Assembly: GCF_002944315.1 (NCBI RefSeq)
Contig: NZ_CP024311.1
Coordinates: 720,501 to 784,500, forward strand
Source: Rhizobium sp. NXC24
GTDB taxonomy: Bacteria; Pseudomonadota; Alphaproteobacteria; Rhizobiales; Rhizobiaceae
Length of the DNA stretch: 64,000 nt
Direction of reading: 5' to 3'
Below the pieces are notes generated by a model. That model was not told the DNA's origin. It saw nothing but the letters and a program-made list of their open reading frames with translations, and searched no databases. Of this stretch, positions 48,126-57,299 are shown piece after piece. Each line of letters begins with the position of its first letter. Within the stretch, counting starts at the first letter, position 1. The position numbers and the translations under genes were made by a program.

Positions 48126-48231
48126 TGCTAAACGCATGGAAATGCTAAACGCATAAAATGTCGCTCGGTGTATTAGCGGAATTGGACGGATATGTCATGG
48201 CGAAATTATCGATCATGAAAGGTCATATCCG
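48126..48231. promoter_or_regulatory. Repeats in the MFS/MBL divergent region
   Basis: The gene-free stretch 47956-48278 contains a perfect 12-bp direct repeat, TGCTAAACGCAT, at 48126-48137 and 48143-48154 (17-bp period). It also has a perfect inverted pair CGGATATG (48187-48194) and CATATCCG (48224-48231). Both lie where control of the two divergent genes would be expected. No regulator gene is adjacent. Confidence 0.55.
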
Positions 48232-48278
48232 CTGTGTCGCTGCCGAGGGCGATAACACCCATTGGAGAAAATGATATT

Positions 48279-49154
48279 ATGACCGTCGCAGTTCTGCCGC
48301 CCGAGACCCATCGGTTCAAGCTGGGGTCCTGCACTGTCACCGTCGTCAAGGATGGCGCAAGCATTCTGGACAATCCCTGGGAAACCTTCGGATCGAACCA
48401 GTCGCCGGAAACGGTGCGGAAGCTTTTGGCGCAGAACTTCCTGCCGACGGAGAAGCTCCTCAACAGCTATACGCCAGCTATCATCGACACAGGAGCCGAC
48501 GTGATCGTCGTCGACACCGGCTTCGGCGCCGCCGGCCGCGCCCGCGGCTTGGGCCGTTTTCGCGACGGTCTGATGGCTGTCGGCTATGCGCCGGAGCAGG
48601 TGACCGTCGTCGCTCTGACGCATCTGCACGGCGACCACATCAATGGGTTGATGGAGGACGGCGCTCCGGCCTTTCCGAACGCCCGCTATGTCACGGGCGA
48701 AATCGAATATGAATTCTGGACCGACACGTCACGCGAAGGGACGCCGGCCGAAGGCGGTCACAAGGCTGTGCTCGCCAATGTCGCGCCTTTTGCCGAGAAA
48801 ATGACCTTCCTCAAGGACGGAGATCAGATCGTCAGCGGCATGACCGCCATGATCGCGCCCGGCCACACGCCCGGTCATCTCGTCTTCCATCTCGAATCGG
48901 ATGGCAAGCAACTGGTCCTGACCGGCGATACGGCCAATCACTATCTCCTCTCTCTCGGGCGCCCGGATTGGGAGGTGCGCTTTGACGCCGATAAGGCGCA
49001 GGCCGCCAAGACCCGCCGCCGTGTCTTCGACATGATCGCCACCGACCGCATCCCTTTCCTCGGCTTCCACATGCCGTTCCCCGCCGTTGGCTTTGTCGAA
49101 AAGCAGCCCGAGGGGTTCCGCTATGTGCCGAAAACCTATCAGTTCGATTTGTAA
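48279..49154 (+). CDS. MBL-fold metallo-hydrolase
   Basis: A 291-residue metallo-beta-lactamase-fold hydrolase. The dinuclear metal site is visible: THLHGDHINGL, APGHTPGHL (His) and LTGDTANH (Asp), with a further His in FLGFHMPFP. The last pattern is common in lactonase-like and organophosphate-hydrolase-like members. A signal peptide is not evident. The substrate is unknown; lactonase activity is only one option. The ATG has TTGGAGAAAA upstream. Confidence 0.88.
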   Translation: MTVAVLPPETHRFKLGSCTVTVVKDGASILDNPWETFGSNQSPETVRKLLAQNFLPTEKLLNSYTPAIIDTGADVIVVDTGFGAAGRARGLGRFRDGLMAVGYAPEQVTVVALTHLHGDHINGLMEDGAPAFPNARYVTGEIEYEFWTDTSREGTPAEGGHKAVLANVAPFAEKMTFLKDGDQIVSGMTAMIAPGHTPGHLVFHLESDGKQLVLTGDTANHYLLSLGRPDWEVRFDADKAQAAKTRRRVFDMIATDRIPFLGFHMPFPAVGFVEKQPEGFRYVPKTYQFDL

Positions 49155-49191
49155 GGCAGAGGCTCGATCAATTTAGTGAAACGAAATCGAC

Positions 49192-49587
49192 TCAGATAAC
49201 GCAATTAAGCATCCACTGTACGCCGAACTGATCGGTGAGCTTCCCGTAGAGATTGCTCCAAGGCTGTTTGCCGAGCGGTGTCGTAATCGTGCCGCCTTTT
49301 GCCAAGCGGGCGAATAACTCTTTCGTCCGCTCCGTATCTTCGAACTCAAGCAGATGTGCTGATCCGCGCATCGGCTCGGCATCGTCATTGTCCGAAGCGT
49401 AGAAAAGTACGCCGGGACCTTGGAACTTCGCGTGCATGATCTGGCCCTGGACAAATCCGGGCGGCGTCGGGATTCCATTCACGCCGTAGCGCGTGATTTC
49501 GACGATTTTTCCAAGGCCGCAGGTCTCGTAAAAATTAAGCGCCTGCTCGCAGCGCGTCGTGAAAAATAGATAATTGGAAAGTCGCAT
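49192..49587 (-). CDS. PhnB-like VOC protein
   Basis: A 131-residue VOC protein of the PhnB/3-demethylubiquinone methyltransferase-like group. It opens RLSNYLFFTTRCEQALNFYETC and ends TPLGKQPWSNLYGKLTDQFGVQWMLN, the signature of that group. Function unknown in most members. The ATG at 49587 begins the domain; an upstream in-frame start at 49608 adds seven residues. Confidence 0.87.
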   Translation of the reverse strand: MRLSNYLFFTTRCEQALNFYETCGLGKIVEITRYGVNGIPTPPGFVQGQIMHAKFQGPGVLFYASDNDDAEPMRGSAHLLEFEDTERTKELFARLAKGGTITTPLGKQPWSNLYGKLTDQFGVQWMLNCVI

Positions 49588-49653
49588 AGCGAGACTCGCT
49601 CTGGTCACGGGCTACGAGTGGGTGGGAACTGACCGTATCGCTTGGCAAGCGTT

Positions 49654-50079
49654 TTACAGCGCGGCCGCTCGTTGGATCGCACTGACAAGCTGGGTATTGT
49701 CGTAGACTTGGCCGCCGATACCCCAGGAGCCTTCCGCGGCATAAACGATGTTGGTCCAGATATGTTCGCGGGATATCCGACCATTCGAAGCGCGTTCGAC
49801 TATGGTTGTGGCCGCCTCGATAAAAGCCTGTTTGGCCTCGTCCGTCGCGAGCGCGATCTCTGGCAGTTTCAGCTCTATGAAGGCGGCCGCGGCCGCCTTT
49901 CCGCCTGAGAACACGCGTCCCTGCGGCAGAACATTGATGGTGCCGACAACGTTCGGGGTCATGAACGCGTTGCCCGAGAGTTGCGAAACCTTCAAGAGAA
50001 CATCGGTCAATTCGGCGAAGGTTTGGGCCTCGGCTTCGCTCGACAGCAAACCTTCGGGTATAGTGAGTGTGATAGGCAT
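49654..50079 (-). CDS. Tautomerase-family protein
   Basis: A 141-residue protein of the tautomerase superfamily (4-oxalocrotonate tautomerase fold). Pro2, the catalytic base after Met removal, is present (MPITLTIPEG), and the second half (NIVYAAEGSWGIGGQ) matches the family. It is divergent from a TetR gene across a 127-bp region with three operator-like repeats. It is probably induced by an aromatic or stress compound sensed by that regulator. Confidence 0.85.
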   Translation of the reverse strand: MPITLTIPEGLLSSEAEAQTFAELTDVLLKVSQLSGNAFMTPNVVGTINVLPQGRVFSGGKAAAAAFIELKLPEIALATDEAKQAFIEAATTIVERASNGRISREHIWTNIVYAAEGSWGIGGQVYDNTQLVSAIQRAAAL

Positions 50080-50130
50080 AACGGGAAATCCTCTCGTTTG
50101 AAAACTTGGTTGGCGATACTACATAAATAC

Positions 50131-50196
50131 TGATTGCTCTCTATTGATACACACCGATCGCTCTCTATGCAAACATAAAGAGTGATCGCTCTTAAA
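50131..50196. promoter_or_regulatory. Three operator-like repeats between tautomerase and TetR genes
   Basis: Related 14-mers recur in the same orientation: TGATTGCTCTCTAT (50131), CGATCGCTCTCTAT (50155) and TGATCGCTCTTAAA (50183). The third lies inside a near-perfect 16-bp palindrome, AAGAGTGATCGCTCTT (50178-50193). The palindrome is 14 bases before the TetR start, a good place for autorepression. Confidence 0.7.
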
Positions 50197-50206
50197 GAAA
50201 GTTGAT

Positions 50207-50797
50207 ATGCGCTACAGTACTGAACACAAGCTCGAAACTCGCACGCGCGTTCTCTACGCGGCGGGCGAACTTTTCCGTCAGGAAGGCTATGGCGGTTCCG
50301 GCATCGATGCTTTGACCAAGGCGGCGGGCGTCACGAACGGCGCCTTCTACGGGCATTTCAAATCGAAAAGCGAAGCTTTCAGGGCAGCGGTTCAGTCGGG
50401 ACTGGATGAACTGCGGCTGGGCATATCGACTTTGAAAGCTCAAAAGGGCAAGGGTTGGCTACCGGCCTTCGTAAGCTACTATCTCGGGCCGAAGCGCACC
50501 TGCGCGCTCGGCCAGAGCTGCGCCCTGCCAAGTCTGTCCCCCGACGTCATGCGTGCCGACGCCGATACGAAGGTTGCCTACGAAGTCGAATTGCGCCGGG
50601 TCATAGAGGAAGCGGCTTCTGGTTTGACTGGTAACTCGGCCGAGGAACGCGAAGAAAATGCAATCGCGCTCCTGGCGCTTCTGTCCGGTGGCGTAACCAT
50701 GGCGCGCGCTGTTTCCGACCCCGCCCTATCGGCGCGCATCGTAGAGGCGCTCGAGCGAAAGGTCGGGTCCATTGCCTCCTCTACGGAAGAGCGCTGA
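50207..50797 (+). CDS. TetR-family transcriptional regulator
   Basis: A 196-residue repressor. The helix-turn-helix is at about 10-58 (TRTRVLYAAGELFRQEGYGGSGIDALTKAAGVTNGAFYGHFKSK). The ligand domain follows (YYLGPKRTCALGQSCALPSL), resembling AcrR-like and NemR-type proteins. Two Cys lie close together near the middle and could sense electrophiles, as in NemR. It is divergent from the tautomerase gene. Confidence 0.9.
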   Translation: MRYSTEHKLETRTRVLYAAGELFRQEGYGGSGIDALTKAAGVTNGAFYGHFKSKSEAFRAAVQSGLDELRLGISTLKAQKGKGWLPAFVSYYLGPKRTCALGQSCALPSLSPDVMRADADTKVAYEVELRRVIEEAASGLTGNSAEEREENAIALLALLSGGVTMARAVSDPALSARIVEALERKVGSIASSTEER

Positions 50798-50973
50798 GGT
50801 TAGTCGGGTATCCGGCTTAGTGACGGGAAGCTTATGTCGGCGTTTTCCCTATTCCCTTCCTGTCATAGACGTGTTACCAGCCCTCGCCAACTTCCAAGCA
50901 ACACTTGCAAGATCGCCCGGCGGACGATTCGTTCCGGAGCCATCCTGCTTTTCACAGACGAAGGAAATTGGCC

Positions 50974-52458
50974 ATGGCACGCATCATTGAAACGTCAACC
51001 GGGTTGGATGCTCTGACATTCGACGACGTGCTCCTGCAGCCGGGGCACTCCGAGGTCATGCCGGGCCAGACGAATATCGCCACCCGCATCGCCCAGGATA
51101 TTGAACTCAACCTGCCGATCCTCTCCGCCGCCATGGACACGGTGACGGAAAGCCGTCTCGCCATCGCCATGGCTCAGGCTGGCGGCATGGGCGTTATCCA
51201 CCGCAATCTGACGCCGGTGCAGCAGGCCGAGGAAGTCCGCCAGGTCAAGAAGTTCGAAAGCGGCATGGTGGTCAATCCGGTCACGATCGGCCCCGACGCA
51301 ACGCTCGCCGAAGCACTCAACCTCATGAAGGCGCACGGCATTTCCGGCATTCCGGTCGTTGAAAAGTCGCACCGCCTCGTCGGCATTCTCACCAACCGCG
51401 ACGTACGCTTCGCTTCCGATCCCTCGCAGAAGATCTACGAGCTGATGACCCGCGAAAATCTCGTGACGGTCACGGAAAGCGTTCAGCAGCAGGAAGCCAA
51501 GCGTCTGCTCCATAAGCACCGCATCGAAAAGCTCCTGGTGGTCGATGGCGATAGCCGCCTCGTCGGCCTGATCACCGTCAAGGACATCGAGAAGTCGCAG
51601 CTCAATCCGAACGCTTCCAAGGATGCGCAGGGCCGCCTGCGTGCCGCAGCCGCCATCAGTGTCGGTGACGATGGCTACGAGCGTGCCGAGCGCCTGATCG
51701 ATGCAGGCGTCGATCTTTTGGTCGTCGATACCGCCCATGGTCATTCGCAGCGCGTTCTCGATGCCGTCAGCCGGGTCAAGAAGCTCTCCAATTCGGTCCG
51801 CATCATGGCCGGCAATGTCGCCACCTATGACGGCACGCGGGCGCTGATCGACGCCGGTGCGGATGCCGTGAAGGTTGGTATCGGCCCCGGTTCCATCTGC
51901 ACGACCCGTATCGTCGCCGGTGTCGGCGTGCCGCAGCTTGCTGCCATCATGTCGGCGGTGCAGGCCGCGCAGGACCAGAACATCCCTGTTATCGCCGATG
52001 GCGGCATCAAGTTCTCCGGCGATCTCGCCAAGGCGATCGCCGCCGGCGCATCCGCTGCCATGATCGGTTCGCTGCTGGCGGGCACGGATGAAAGCCCGGG
52101 CGAGGTCTATCTCTACCAGGGTCGTTCGTTCAAGGCGTATCGCGGCATGGGCTCCGTCGGCGCCATGGCGCGCGGCTCCGCCGATCGCTACTTCCAGGCG
52201 GAAGTACGCGACACGCTGAAGCTCGTGCCGGAAGGCATTGAAGGCCAGGTGCCCTACAAGGGTTCGGTCTCGGGCGTGCTGCACCAGCTCGCCGGCGGCC
52301 TTAAGGCGGCCATGGGCTATGTCGGCGGCGCCGACCTCAAGGAGTTCCAGGAGCGCGCCACCTTCGTACGCATCTCCGGCGCCGGCCTGCGCGAAAGCCA
52401 TGCCCATGACGTCACGATCACCCGCGAAAGCCCGAACTATCCCGGTGCAGGCGGCTGA
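50974..52458 (+). CDS. guaB: IMP dehydrogenase
   Basis: Oxidises IMP to XMP with NAD, the first committed step of GMP synthesis. The 494-residue protein has the TIM-barrel catalytic domain with two CBS modules inserted at about 95-205. The active-site Cys is in [13 protein letters not shown] near 307, and the flap region ([11 protein letters not shown]) follows. The ATG at 50974 has AAGGAAA 6 bases upstream. A membrane-protein gene follows after three bases. Confidence 0.96.
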   Translation: MARIIETSTGLDALTFDDVLLQPGHSEVMPGQTNIATRIAQDIELNLPILSAAMDTVTESRLAIAMAQAGGMGVIHRNLTPVQQAEEVRQVKKFESGMVVNPVTIGPDATLAEALNLMKAHGISGIPVVEKSHRLVGILTNRDVRFASDPSQKIYELMTRENLVTVTESVQQQEAKRLLHKHRIEKLLVVDGDSRLVGLITVKDIEKSQLNPNASKDAQGRLRAAAAISVGDDGYERAERLIDAGVDLLVVDTAHGHSQRVLDAVSRVKKLSNSVRIMAGNVATYDGTRALIDAGADAVKVGIGPGSICTTRIVAGVGVPQLAAIMSAVQAAQDQNIPVIADGGIKFSGDLAKAIAAGASAAMIGSLLAGTDESPGEVYLYQGRSFKAYRGMGSVGAMARGSADRYFQAEVRDTLKLVPEGIEGQVPYKGSVSGVLHQLAGGLKAAMGYVGGADLKEFQERATFVRISGAGLRESHAHDVTITRESPNYPGAGG

Positions 52459-52461
52459 TCG

Positions 52462-53052
52462 ATGGCAGATCGCGTTCAGGGCAACGTCAGGTCCTTGCAG
52501 GGCCTGACGGCGATCCTGGCAGCCTTGTCCCTGGCACTTTTTGCCTGGATCTATGCCGGCTTCGTCAGAGCATTCAGCGATGCCGCAGCCGGCGAGAAAA
52601 TGCTGGACGTCCGCATCGGCGGCTATGAGCGCGACGACGTCATAGCCATGCTGCGCTACCTCAAGGATCATCCCGATCCGGCGGCGATCCTGCATTCCAT
52701 GTATCTCGGGCCGGAGCTCATCTTTCCGCTGGTGCTGGGCGGTCTGCTCTTCTGCCTGCTGCGGCTGGTTCGGCCGAGCGGCATCTTCTTCGGGCGGCCG
52801 ATCCCGCCTGGTGCGGTCAGCCTGATTTTTTCTCTACCGGTCTTCTATGGCGTGATGGACTATGCCGAAAATATCGCCGGCCTGTTGCTCTATCCGCCGG
52901 CCACGCCGTCGGACGGGACCGTGACGCTGCTCTCGGGTCTGCTGCCGATTGTCGTGCGGCTAAAATTCCTCTCATTGGTCGTCACGATCATTCTACTGGC
53001 CCGTTTCGCAATTCTTCGCTACCTGTCTGCGGACGGTTCCAAGCCGTCCTGA
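52462..53052 (+). CDS. Hypothetical membrane protein downstream of guaB
   Basis: A 196-residue protein with about four hydrophobic segments (near 12-33, 78-98, 112-140 and 155-182) and a short soluble loop after the first. Not recognised. It starts three bases after the guaB stop, so it is probably co-transcribed, but nothing in it suggests a purine role. The two-stem repeat follows its stop. Confidence 0.78.
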   Translation: MADRVQGNVRSLQGLTAILAALSLALFAWIYAGFVRAFSDAAAGEKMLDVRIGGYERDDVIAMLRYLKDHPDPAAILHSMYLGPELIFPLVLGGLLFCLLRLVRPSGIFFGRPIPPGAVSLIFSLPVFYGVMDYAENIAGLLLYPPATPSDGTVTLLSGLLPIVVRLKFLSLVVTIILLARFAILRYLSADGSKPS

Positions 53053-53079
53053 GCGGTGGTTCTGCCGCTCAGCAATCCT

Positions 53080-53184
53080 TAGAGCGGTTTCAGCGTTTCA
53101 TGGAATCGCTTTCCCGCTCTATCCCTTTGTTTTAAGCAATTCCGGACGGAAAACCGCTTCGCACTTTTCCTGGAATTGCTCTAA
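53080..53184. repeat. Two-stem rhizobial intergenic repeat
   Basis: Stem 1 pairs TAGAGCGG (53080-53087) with CCGCTCTA (53114-53121). Stem 2 pairs AGCAATTCC (53135-53143) with GGAATTGCT (53172-53180). I recall the same sequence type (AATTCC-AGGAAAAGTGCGAAGCGG, reverse strand) from many Rhizobium intergenic regions. It ends at the ribosome-binding site of the MAPEG gene. Confidence 0.75.
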
Positions 53185-53196
53185 GGAGTTGGCGGC

Positions 53197-53619
53197 GTGA
53201 CCGGCTATGAAATGTTCTGGCCCATGGTGGCCCATGCGGTGCTTGTCTATATTCTCTACGCGCTTTTAGGCTTGCGCCGCCAAAGTGCGGTGAAGGCGGG
53301 CAAGATCAAACGATCGCAGTTTCGCGAGAACCTTGCTGCCGATGAGCCGGCGGAAAGCCTGGTTGTGCGCAACAGCCTCGCCAATCAGTTCGAACTTCCC
53401 ATTCTCTTTTATGCTTGCTCCATTGCGCTGTTCGTCGCCCAGGCAGACAATCTGGCCGCGGTCATTCTGGCGTGGATCTTTGTCGCCTCGCGCTATGCTC
53501 ACGCTTACGTACACGTCACCAGCAACGACCTGCGCTACCGCAGCCCGCTTTTCGCGCTCGGCTATGTGGCCCTTGCCGGGATGTGGGTCTGGCTTGCCAT
53601 CTGGATGACGTTCTCCTAA
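53197..53619 (+). CDS. MAPEG-family membrane protein
   Basis: A 140-residue inner-membrane protein with four predicted segments, of the MAPEG family (membrane-associated proteins in eicosanoid and glutathione metabolism). The NQFELPILFYACS segment and ASRYAHAYVHV are characteristic. Bacterial members are mostly uncharacterised. The GTG at 53197 has AAGGAG 8 bases upstream, directly after a two-stem repeat. Confidence 0.85.
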   Translation: MTGYEMFWPMVAHAVLVYILYALLGLRRQSAVKAGKIKRSQFRENLAADEPAESLVVRNSLANQFELPILFYACSIALFVAQADNLAAVILAWIFVASRYAHAYVHVTSNDLRYRSPLFALGYVALAGMWVWLAIWMTFS

Positions 53620-53768
53620 CGGGACTTGCATTTTCGCGGAAAGCAACCTGCGATAACGTATTTGTGTTCCTGACTGACGGTCCCACAGTGCTCGCCTGAC
53701 CTATCTTGTTCTCGGGCGGCCCTGTCTTGGGATGCTGGCCGCCGGGGAAAGACAAGGAGGAACACATT

Positions 53769-54650
53769 ATGAGCATGGACAAGCCCGTCGTGACGCAGGC
53801 GATGATCAATGCCTATGACGAATACACGCATCTGACGCTCGATCGCCGCGGTTTCATGGAAAAGCTGACGAAGCTCGCAGGCTCGGCCGGGGCTGCCGCC
53901 ATGATCGTGCCCTTGCTTGCCGCCAACAAGGCGAGCGCCGAGATCATTGCGGCCGATGACAGCCGTCTCGACACGAAGGACGTCACCTATCCCGGCAGCG
54001 GCGGTGACATGAAAGCCTATCTCGCCCGACCCAAGGGCGAGGGCGAGAAGCTCGGTGGCGTGATCGTCATTCATGAAAATCGTGGCCTCAACCCGCATAT
54101 TCGCGATGTCGCCCGCCGCATGGCGCTGGAAGGTTTCATTGTCCTGGCGCCGGACTTCCTGTCGCCGCTCGGCGGCACGCCGGAAGATGAGGACAAGGCG
54201 CGCGAGATGTTCGCCAAGCTCGACGCGGCGCTGACGGTTGCCAATGCCGAAGCGAGCCTGGCCTACCTCTCCAAGCTCGACGGCTCCAACGGCAAGGTCG
54301 GCGCAATCGGCTTCTGCTGGGGCGGTGGCGTCATCAACCGCTTCGCCACCAAATCACCGGAGCTGAAGGCCGGCGTCGCCTATTACGGCATGCAGCCAGC
54401 CGCTGCCGATGTACCCGATATCAAAGCCGCCCTGATGCTGCACTATGCCGGCCTCGACGACCGCACCAATGCGGGTATTGATGCCTATCGGAAAGAGCTG
54501 CAAGCCAGCGGCAAGACCTTCGAGATCTTCGTCTATGACGGTGCCAACCACGCCTTCAACAATGACACCTCGGCTGCCCGCTATGACAAGAAGGCTGCCG
54601 ATCTTGCCTGGGGCCGGACGGTCGATTTCCTGAAAAAGCATCTGGCCTAG
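53769..54650 (+). CDS. Dienelactone hydrolase-family protein with a Tat-like signal
   Basis: A 293-residue alpha/beta-hydrolase. The nucleophile is Cys in GFCWGGG, with Asp (GLDDRTNAG) and His (GANHAFNND) completing the triad. Residues 1-25 are an extension before a twin-arginine motif (RRGFMEKL) and a hydrophobic stretch, so it is probably exported by Tat, as for E. coli YghX-like proteins. The substrate is unknown. The ATG has AAGGAGG 7 bases upstream. Confidence 0.87.
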   Translation: MSMDKPVVTQAMINAYDEYTHLTLDRRGFMEKLTKLAGSAGAAAMIVPLLAANKASAEIIAADDSRLDTKDVTYPGSGGDMKAYLARPKGEGEKLGGVIVIHENRGLNPHIRDVARRMALEGFIVLAPDFLSPLGGTPEDEDKAREMFAKLDAALTVANAEASLAYLSKLDGSNGKVGAIGFCWGGGVINRFATKSPELKAGVAYYGMQPAAADVPDIKAALMLHYAGLDDRTNAGIDAYRKELQASGKTFEIFVYDGANHAFNNDTSAARYDKKAADLAWGRTVDFLKKHLA

Positions 54651-54845
54651 CGGCCGGCGGCAAGGGAGTGAACGAGACAGCGGCCGCAGCTATTCCTTCG
54701 GCCGTTGACGCCTGTCGCGGCCGTACCCAATACATGACACTTAAAATTGAACTTTTCCCATTTACGCGCATTGAATATGGCTGTGGCATAAAAGCTGGCG
54801 TACGTACCCGGCGTCGTTCCGAATTGACAATAAAATGGGAAATGC

Positions 54846-55499
54846 ATGAGCCCGGACAAACCCGACCGCATCAAATTCCGCAAGGAACCCCAGCAGGAGC
54901 GCAGCATCCACCGCGTAGATGTCATCCTGTCGGCCGCCGCCCACCTGATTGCGGAAAAAGGGGTGAGCGCCATGAAGATGACGGAACTTGCTGCCGTCGC
55001 CGGCGTGCCGATCGGTTCCGTATACCAATATTTTCCCGAGAAGGCTGCGATCGTCACCGCACTGTTCGACCGCCATGCCGATCTCGTTCAGCAAAAGACG
55101 ACGGAAGTCTTCGTCGCCGTGAAATCTCTTAGTCACGCCGTCGATCTCGTCTGCGGCGTGATCGACTGGTACTATCGCGAATTCCGCGGCGATCCGACCT
55201 ATATGGGCGTGTGGCTGGGAACGGAGATGGACCAGGATCTCTTGAGGCTGAATATTCAGCACAGCAACCGCGTTGCCGAAATCTTCCTGAAGGGCATCGA
55301 ACCCCACATTCCGGCTGGCAGTCAGATCGACCTGCAGGCTCGCGCCCAACTCTTCAGCCACTTGATCGGTGCCTCCGTTCGCCTCGCGATCATGAGCGAC
55401 AGAAGCCTTGCCATCCGCATGCTGAGTGAATGGAAACAGGTGATCCGCGCGACGCTATTTGCCGAGCCGAGTGGTGAGCCGATGGGCAAGAGGCACTAG
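54846..55499 (+). CDS. TetR-family transcriptional regulator
   Basis: A 217-residue regulator. The helix-turn-helix is at about 17-65 (HRVDVILSAAAHLIAEKGVSAMKMTELAAVAGVPIGSVYQYFPEK). Upstream, TTTCCCATTT (54754-54763) and AAATGGGAAA (54833-54842) form a distant perfect inverted repeat that may serve as looped operators. Its target is unknown; the alpha/beta-hydrolase gene follows on the same strand. Confidence 0.88.
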   Translation: MSPDKPDRIKFRKEPQQERSIHRVDVILSAAAHLIAEKGVSAMKMTELAAVAGVPIGSVYQYFPEKAAIVTALFDRHADLVQQKTTEVFVAVKSLSHAVDLVCGVIDWYYREFRGDPTYMGVWLGTEMDQDLLRLNIQHSNRVAEIFLKGIEPHIPAGSQIDLQARAQLFSHLIGASVRLAIMSDRSLAIRMLSEWKQVIRATLFAEPSGEPMGKRH

Positions 55500-55505
55500 G
55501 CAAGC

Positions 55506-55557
55506 TATTCCTCGGAATACGACAACACGGCTTGCGCGGGTCTGCGTCCGAGGAATA
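55506..55557 (+). other. Inverted repeat covering the ribosome-binding site of the hydrolase gene
   Basis: TATTCCTCGGA (55506-55516) and TCCGAGGAATA (55547-55557) are a perfect 11-bp pair around a 30-base loop. The right arm contains GAGGA, the only SD-like sequence before the ATG at 55568 (13 bases away). Confidence 0.6.
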
Positions 55558-55567
55558 AAATACCTTC

Positions 55568-56119
55568 ATGGCTAAGCAGATCATCTTCGTTCAGGGAGCC
55601 GGCGAAGGCGTTCACGCTCGCTGGGACAGCAAGCTTGTGGCGAGCCTTGAGCGCGAACTCGGTGAAACCTATGCCGTCCGCTATCCCCAAATGCCTGGAG
55701 AGGACGATCCTGACTACGCGGCCTGGCGGGCTGAGCTGATAAGCGAATTCGACCTATTGGAGGACGGAGCAATTCTGGTGGGCCACTCGATCGGCGGGAC
55801 GATCTTGATCCATGTGCTTGCCGAGCAGCCGCCGAAATTCAGGCCTGGCGGACTGTTTTTAATCGCAGCGCCCTTTATCGGTGAAGGAGGGTGGCCGAGC
55901 GATGACATGGACGATCGCAAGGATTTCTCAGAACGCCTCCCGCCCGGCATTCCCGTCTATCTCTATCACGGTGCGGACGACGACATCGTGCCAACCGCCC
56001 ATGTTCATCTCTATGCGAAAGCACTTCCGCATGCTGTGGTCCGCGTGTTCGAGGGCAGGGATCACCAGCTCGACAACGATATGAGCGACGTCGCGCGGGA
56101 CATCCGATTACTGGACTAA
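55568..56119 (+). CDS. Alpha/beta-hydrolase (RBBP9/YdeN-like)
   Basis: A 183-residue serine hydrolase of the RBBP9/YdeN group. The nucleophile is in GHSIGGT; Asp (GADDDIVP) and His (GRDHQLDND) complete the triad. Small cytoplasmic esterases of this group have poorly known substrates. The start lies just past a hairpin that would include the ribosome-binding site. Confidence 0.87.
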   Translation: MAKQIIFVQGAGEGVHARWDSKLVASLERELGETYAVRYPQMPGEDDPDYAAWRAELISEFDLLEDGAILVGHSIGGTILIHVLAEQPPKFRPGGLFLIAAPFIGEGGWPSDDMDDRKDFSERLPPGIPVYLYHGADDDIVPTAHVHLYAKALPHAVVRVFEGRDHQLDNDMSDVARDIRLLD

Positions 56120-56147
56120 GCTCAGGGCACGCGGCCAGCTTCCAAAA

Positions 56148-57101
56148 TCACCAGCCTGGCAGAATATGTCCGGCGCGCAGGCGCGGATAGTAGCGCGTGA
56201 AGGTCTTCACGTCGCCCTCGAGATCGTCATCGACCGCTGCCGGCGTAATGTTGTCGAGGCAGGCGGAGATGTGGGCGGTGATGGCGTTCATCAGCGACAC
56301 CGAAAGGCCCGGCCGCTTCATGATGCCGATCTGCACCGGCGGCAGCGGCGGGAAGCCATCCGCCTGGCTCAGTACCTTCATGCCGGTGCGTAGAGCCGAT
56401 TCTGGCATGACCGAGACCGCCATGCCGGCAAGCACGGCTGCGGCAACCACTGTGCAGGACCAGCTGGTGAACAGAATCTGATAGTCGCGGCCGCCGGCAT
56501 CGAGCGCCGAGCAGGCAAGTTGACGCCATTGACAGTCGCGCCGCCCGACGGCGAGCGGAATCGGCGCATCGTCGCGCAGCGGATGGTTGGCCGAACCGAC
56601 CCAGCAGAGCGGCTCGGTGCGCACGACATCGGACATTCTTTCGCGCGGATTGTGGGTCACCAGCGCAATATCGAGCTCGCCGCGATGCATGCGTTCGGCG
56701 AGATCGACCGAAGGTTCGCAGACAATATAGAGCTCGACATTCGGATGCGTCTTGGCGAAGCGGCCGATGATCTCGGGCATGTAGCGGTCGGCATAATCGT
56801 CCGGCGTGCCGATGCGCAGCGTGCCTTCGAGCCTGTTGTCGTCGAATGCGGCGATCGCCTCATTGTTCAGGCGGATGATGCGGCGCGCATAGTTGAGCAG
56901 CTTTTCGCCTTCCGCCGTCAGCCGGTTGCCGCGGCCGTCCTTGATGAAAAGCTGCTTGCCGACGCGCTCCTCCAGCCGGCGCATCTGCATGGAGACCGCC
57001 GACTGCGTCTTGAAGACCCGGTCAGCCGCTTTGGTGAAGCTGCCGGAATCCACGATGGCGATGAAGGTCTGCAACTGATCGATATCAAGCGGCGCGGCCA
57101 T
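56148..57101 (-). CDS. LysR-family transcriptional regulator
   Basis: A 317-residue regulator. The N-terminus LDIDQLQTFIAIVDSGSFTKAADRVFKTQSAVSMQMRRLEERVGKQLF is very like the rhizobial LsrB type, but the neighbours (no trxB) do not match that locus, so it may be a paralogue. An effector-binding domain follows. It is divergent from a DUF1127 gene. Confidence 0.9.
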   Translation of the reverse strand: MAAPLDIDQLQTFIAIVDSGSFTKAADRVFKTQSAVSMQMRRLEERVGKQLFIKDGRGNRLTAEGEKLLNYARRIIRLNNEAIAAFDDNRLEGTLRIGTPDDYADRYMPEIIGRFAKTHPNVELYIVCEPSVDLAERMHRGELDIALVTHNPRERMSDVVRTEPLCWVGSANHPLRDDAPIPLAVGRRDCQWRQLACSALDAGGRDYQILFTSWSCTVVAAAVLAGMAVSVMPESALRTGMKVLSQADGFPPLPPVQIGIMKRPGLSVSLMNAITAHISACLDNITPAAVDDDLEGDVKTFTRYYPRLRAGHILPGW

Positions 57102-57299
57102 GATCTCACCTATAAAAGAGTTTGATAATTATCATTAGAAACATTCGTTGGACTGATCAATAGGGATTTGGCATCTTCCCAATGCAAATCAGCATACCAA
57201 TCGACAGACCTCCTGCCGAATTCCTCCCAACCTCGCTCCTTCTCCGGGTCTCCGGGAAGGGGCTTGGCCAGCGTGTGCCTGAACGAAAGGACCATGGAA

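Noticed and set aside
50995..52695. 566-codon minus-strand frame opposite guaB
   Set aside because: Shadow frame of guaB; no domain, low-complexity composition.
54754..54842. Inverted pair TTTCCCATTT/AAATGGGAAA before the second TetR gene as an operator
   Set aside because: Arms are 69 bases apart and AT-rich; mentioned with the gene but too weak for its own feature.
56148..57101. LysR gene as lsrB
   Set aside because: The N-terminus is LsrB-like, but the neighbours do not include trxB, so the symbol was withheld.
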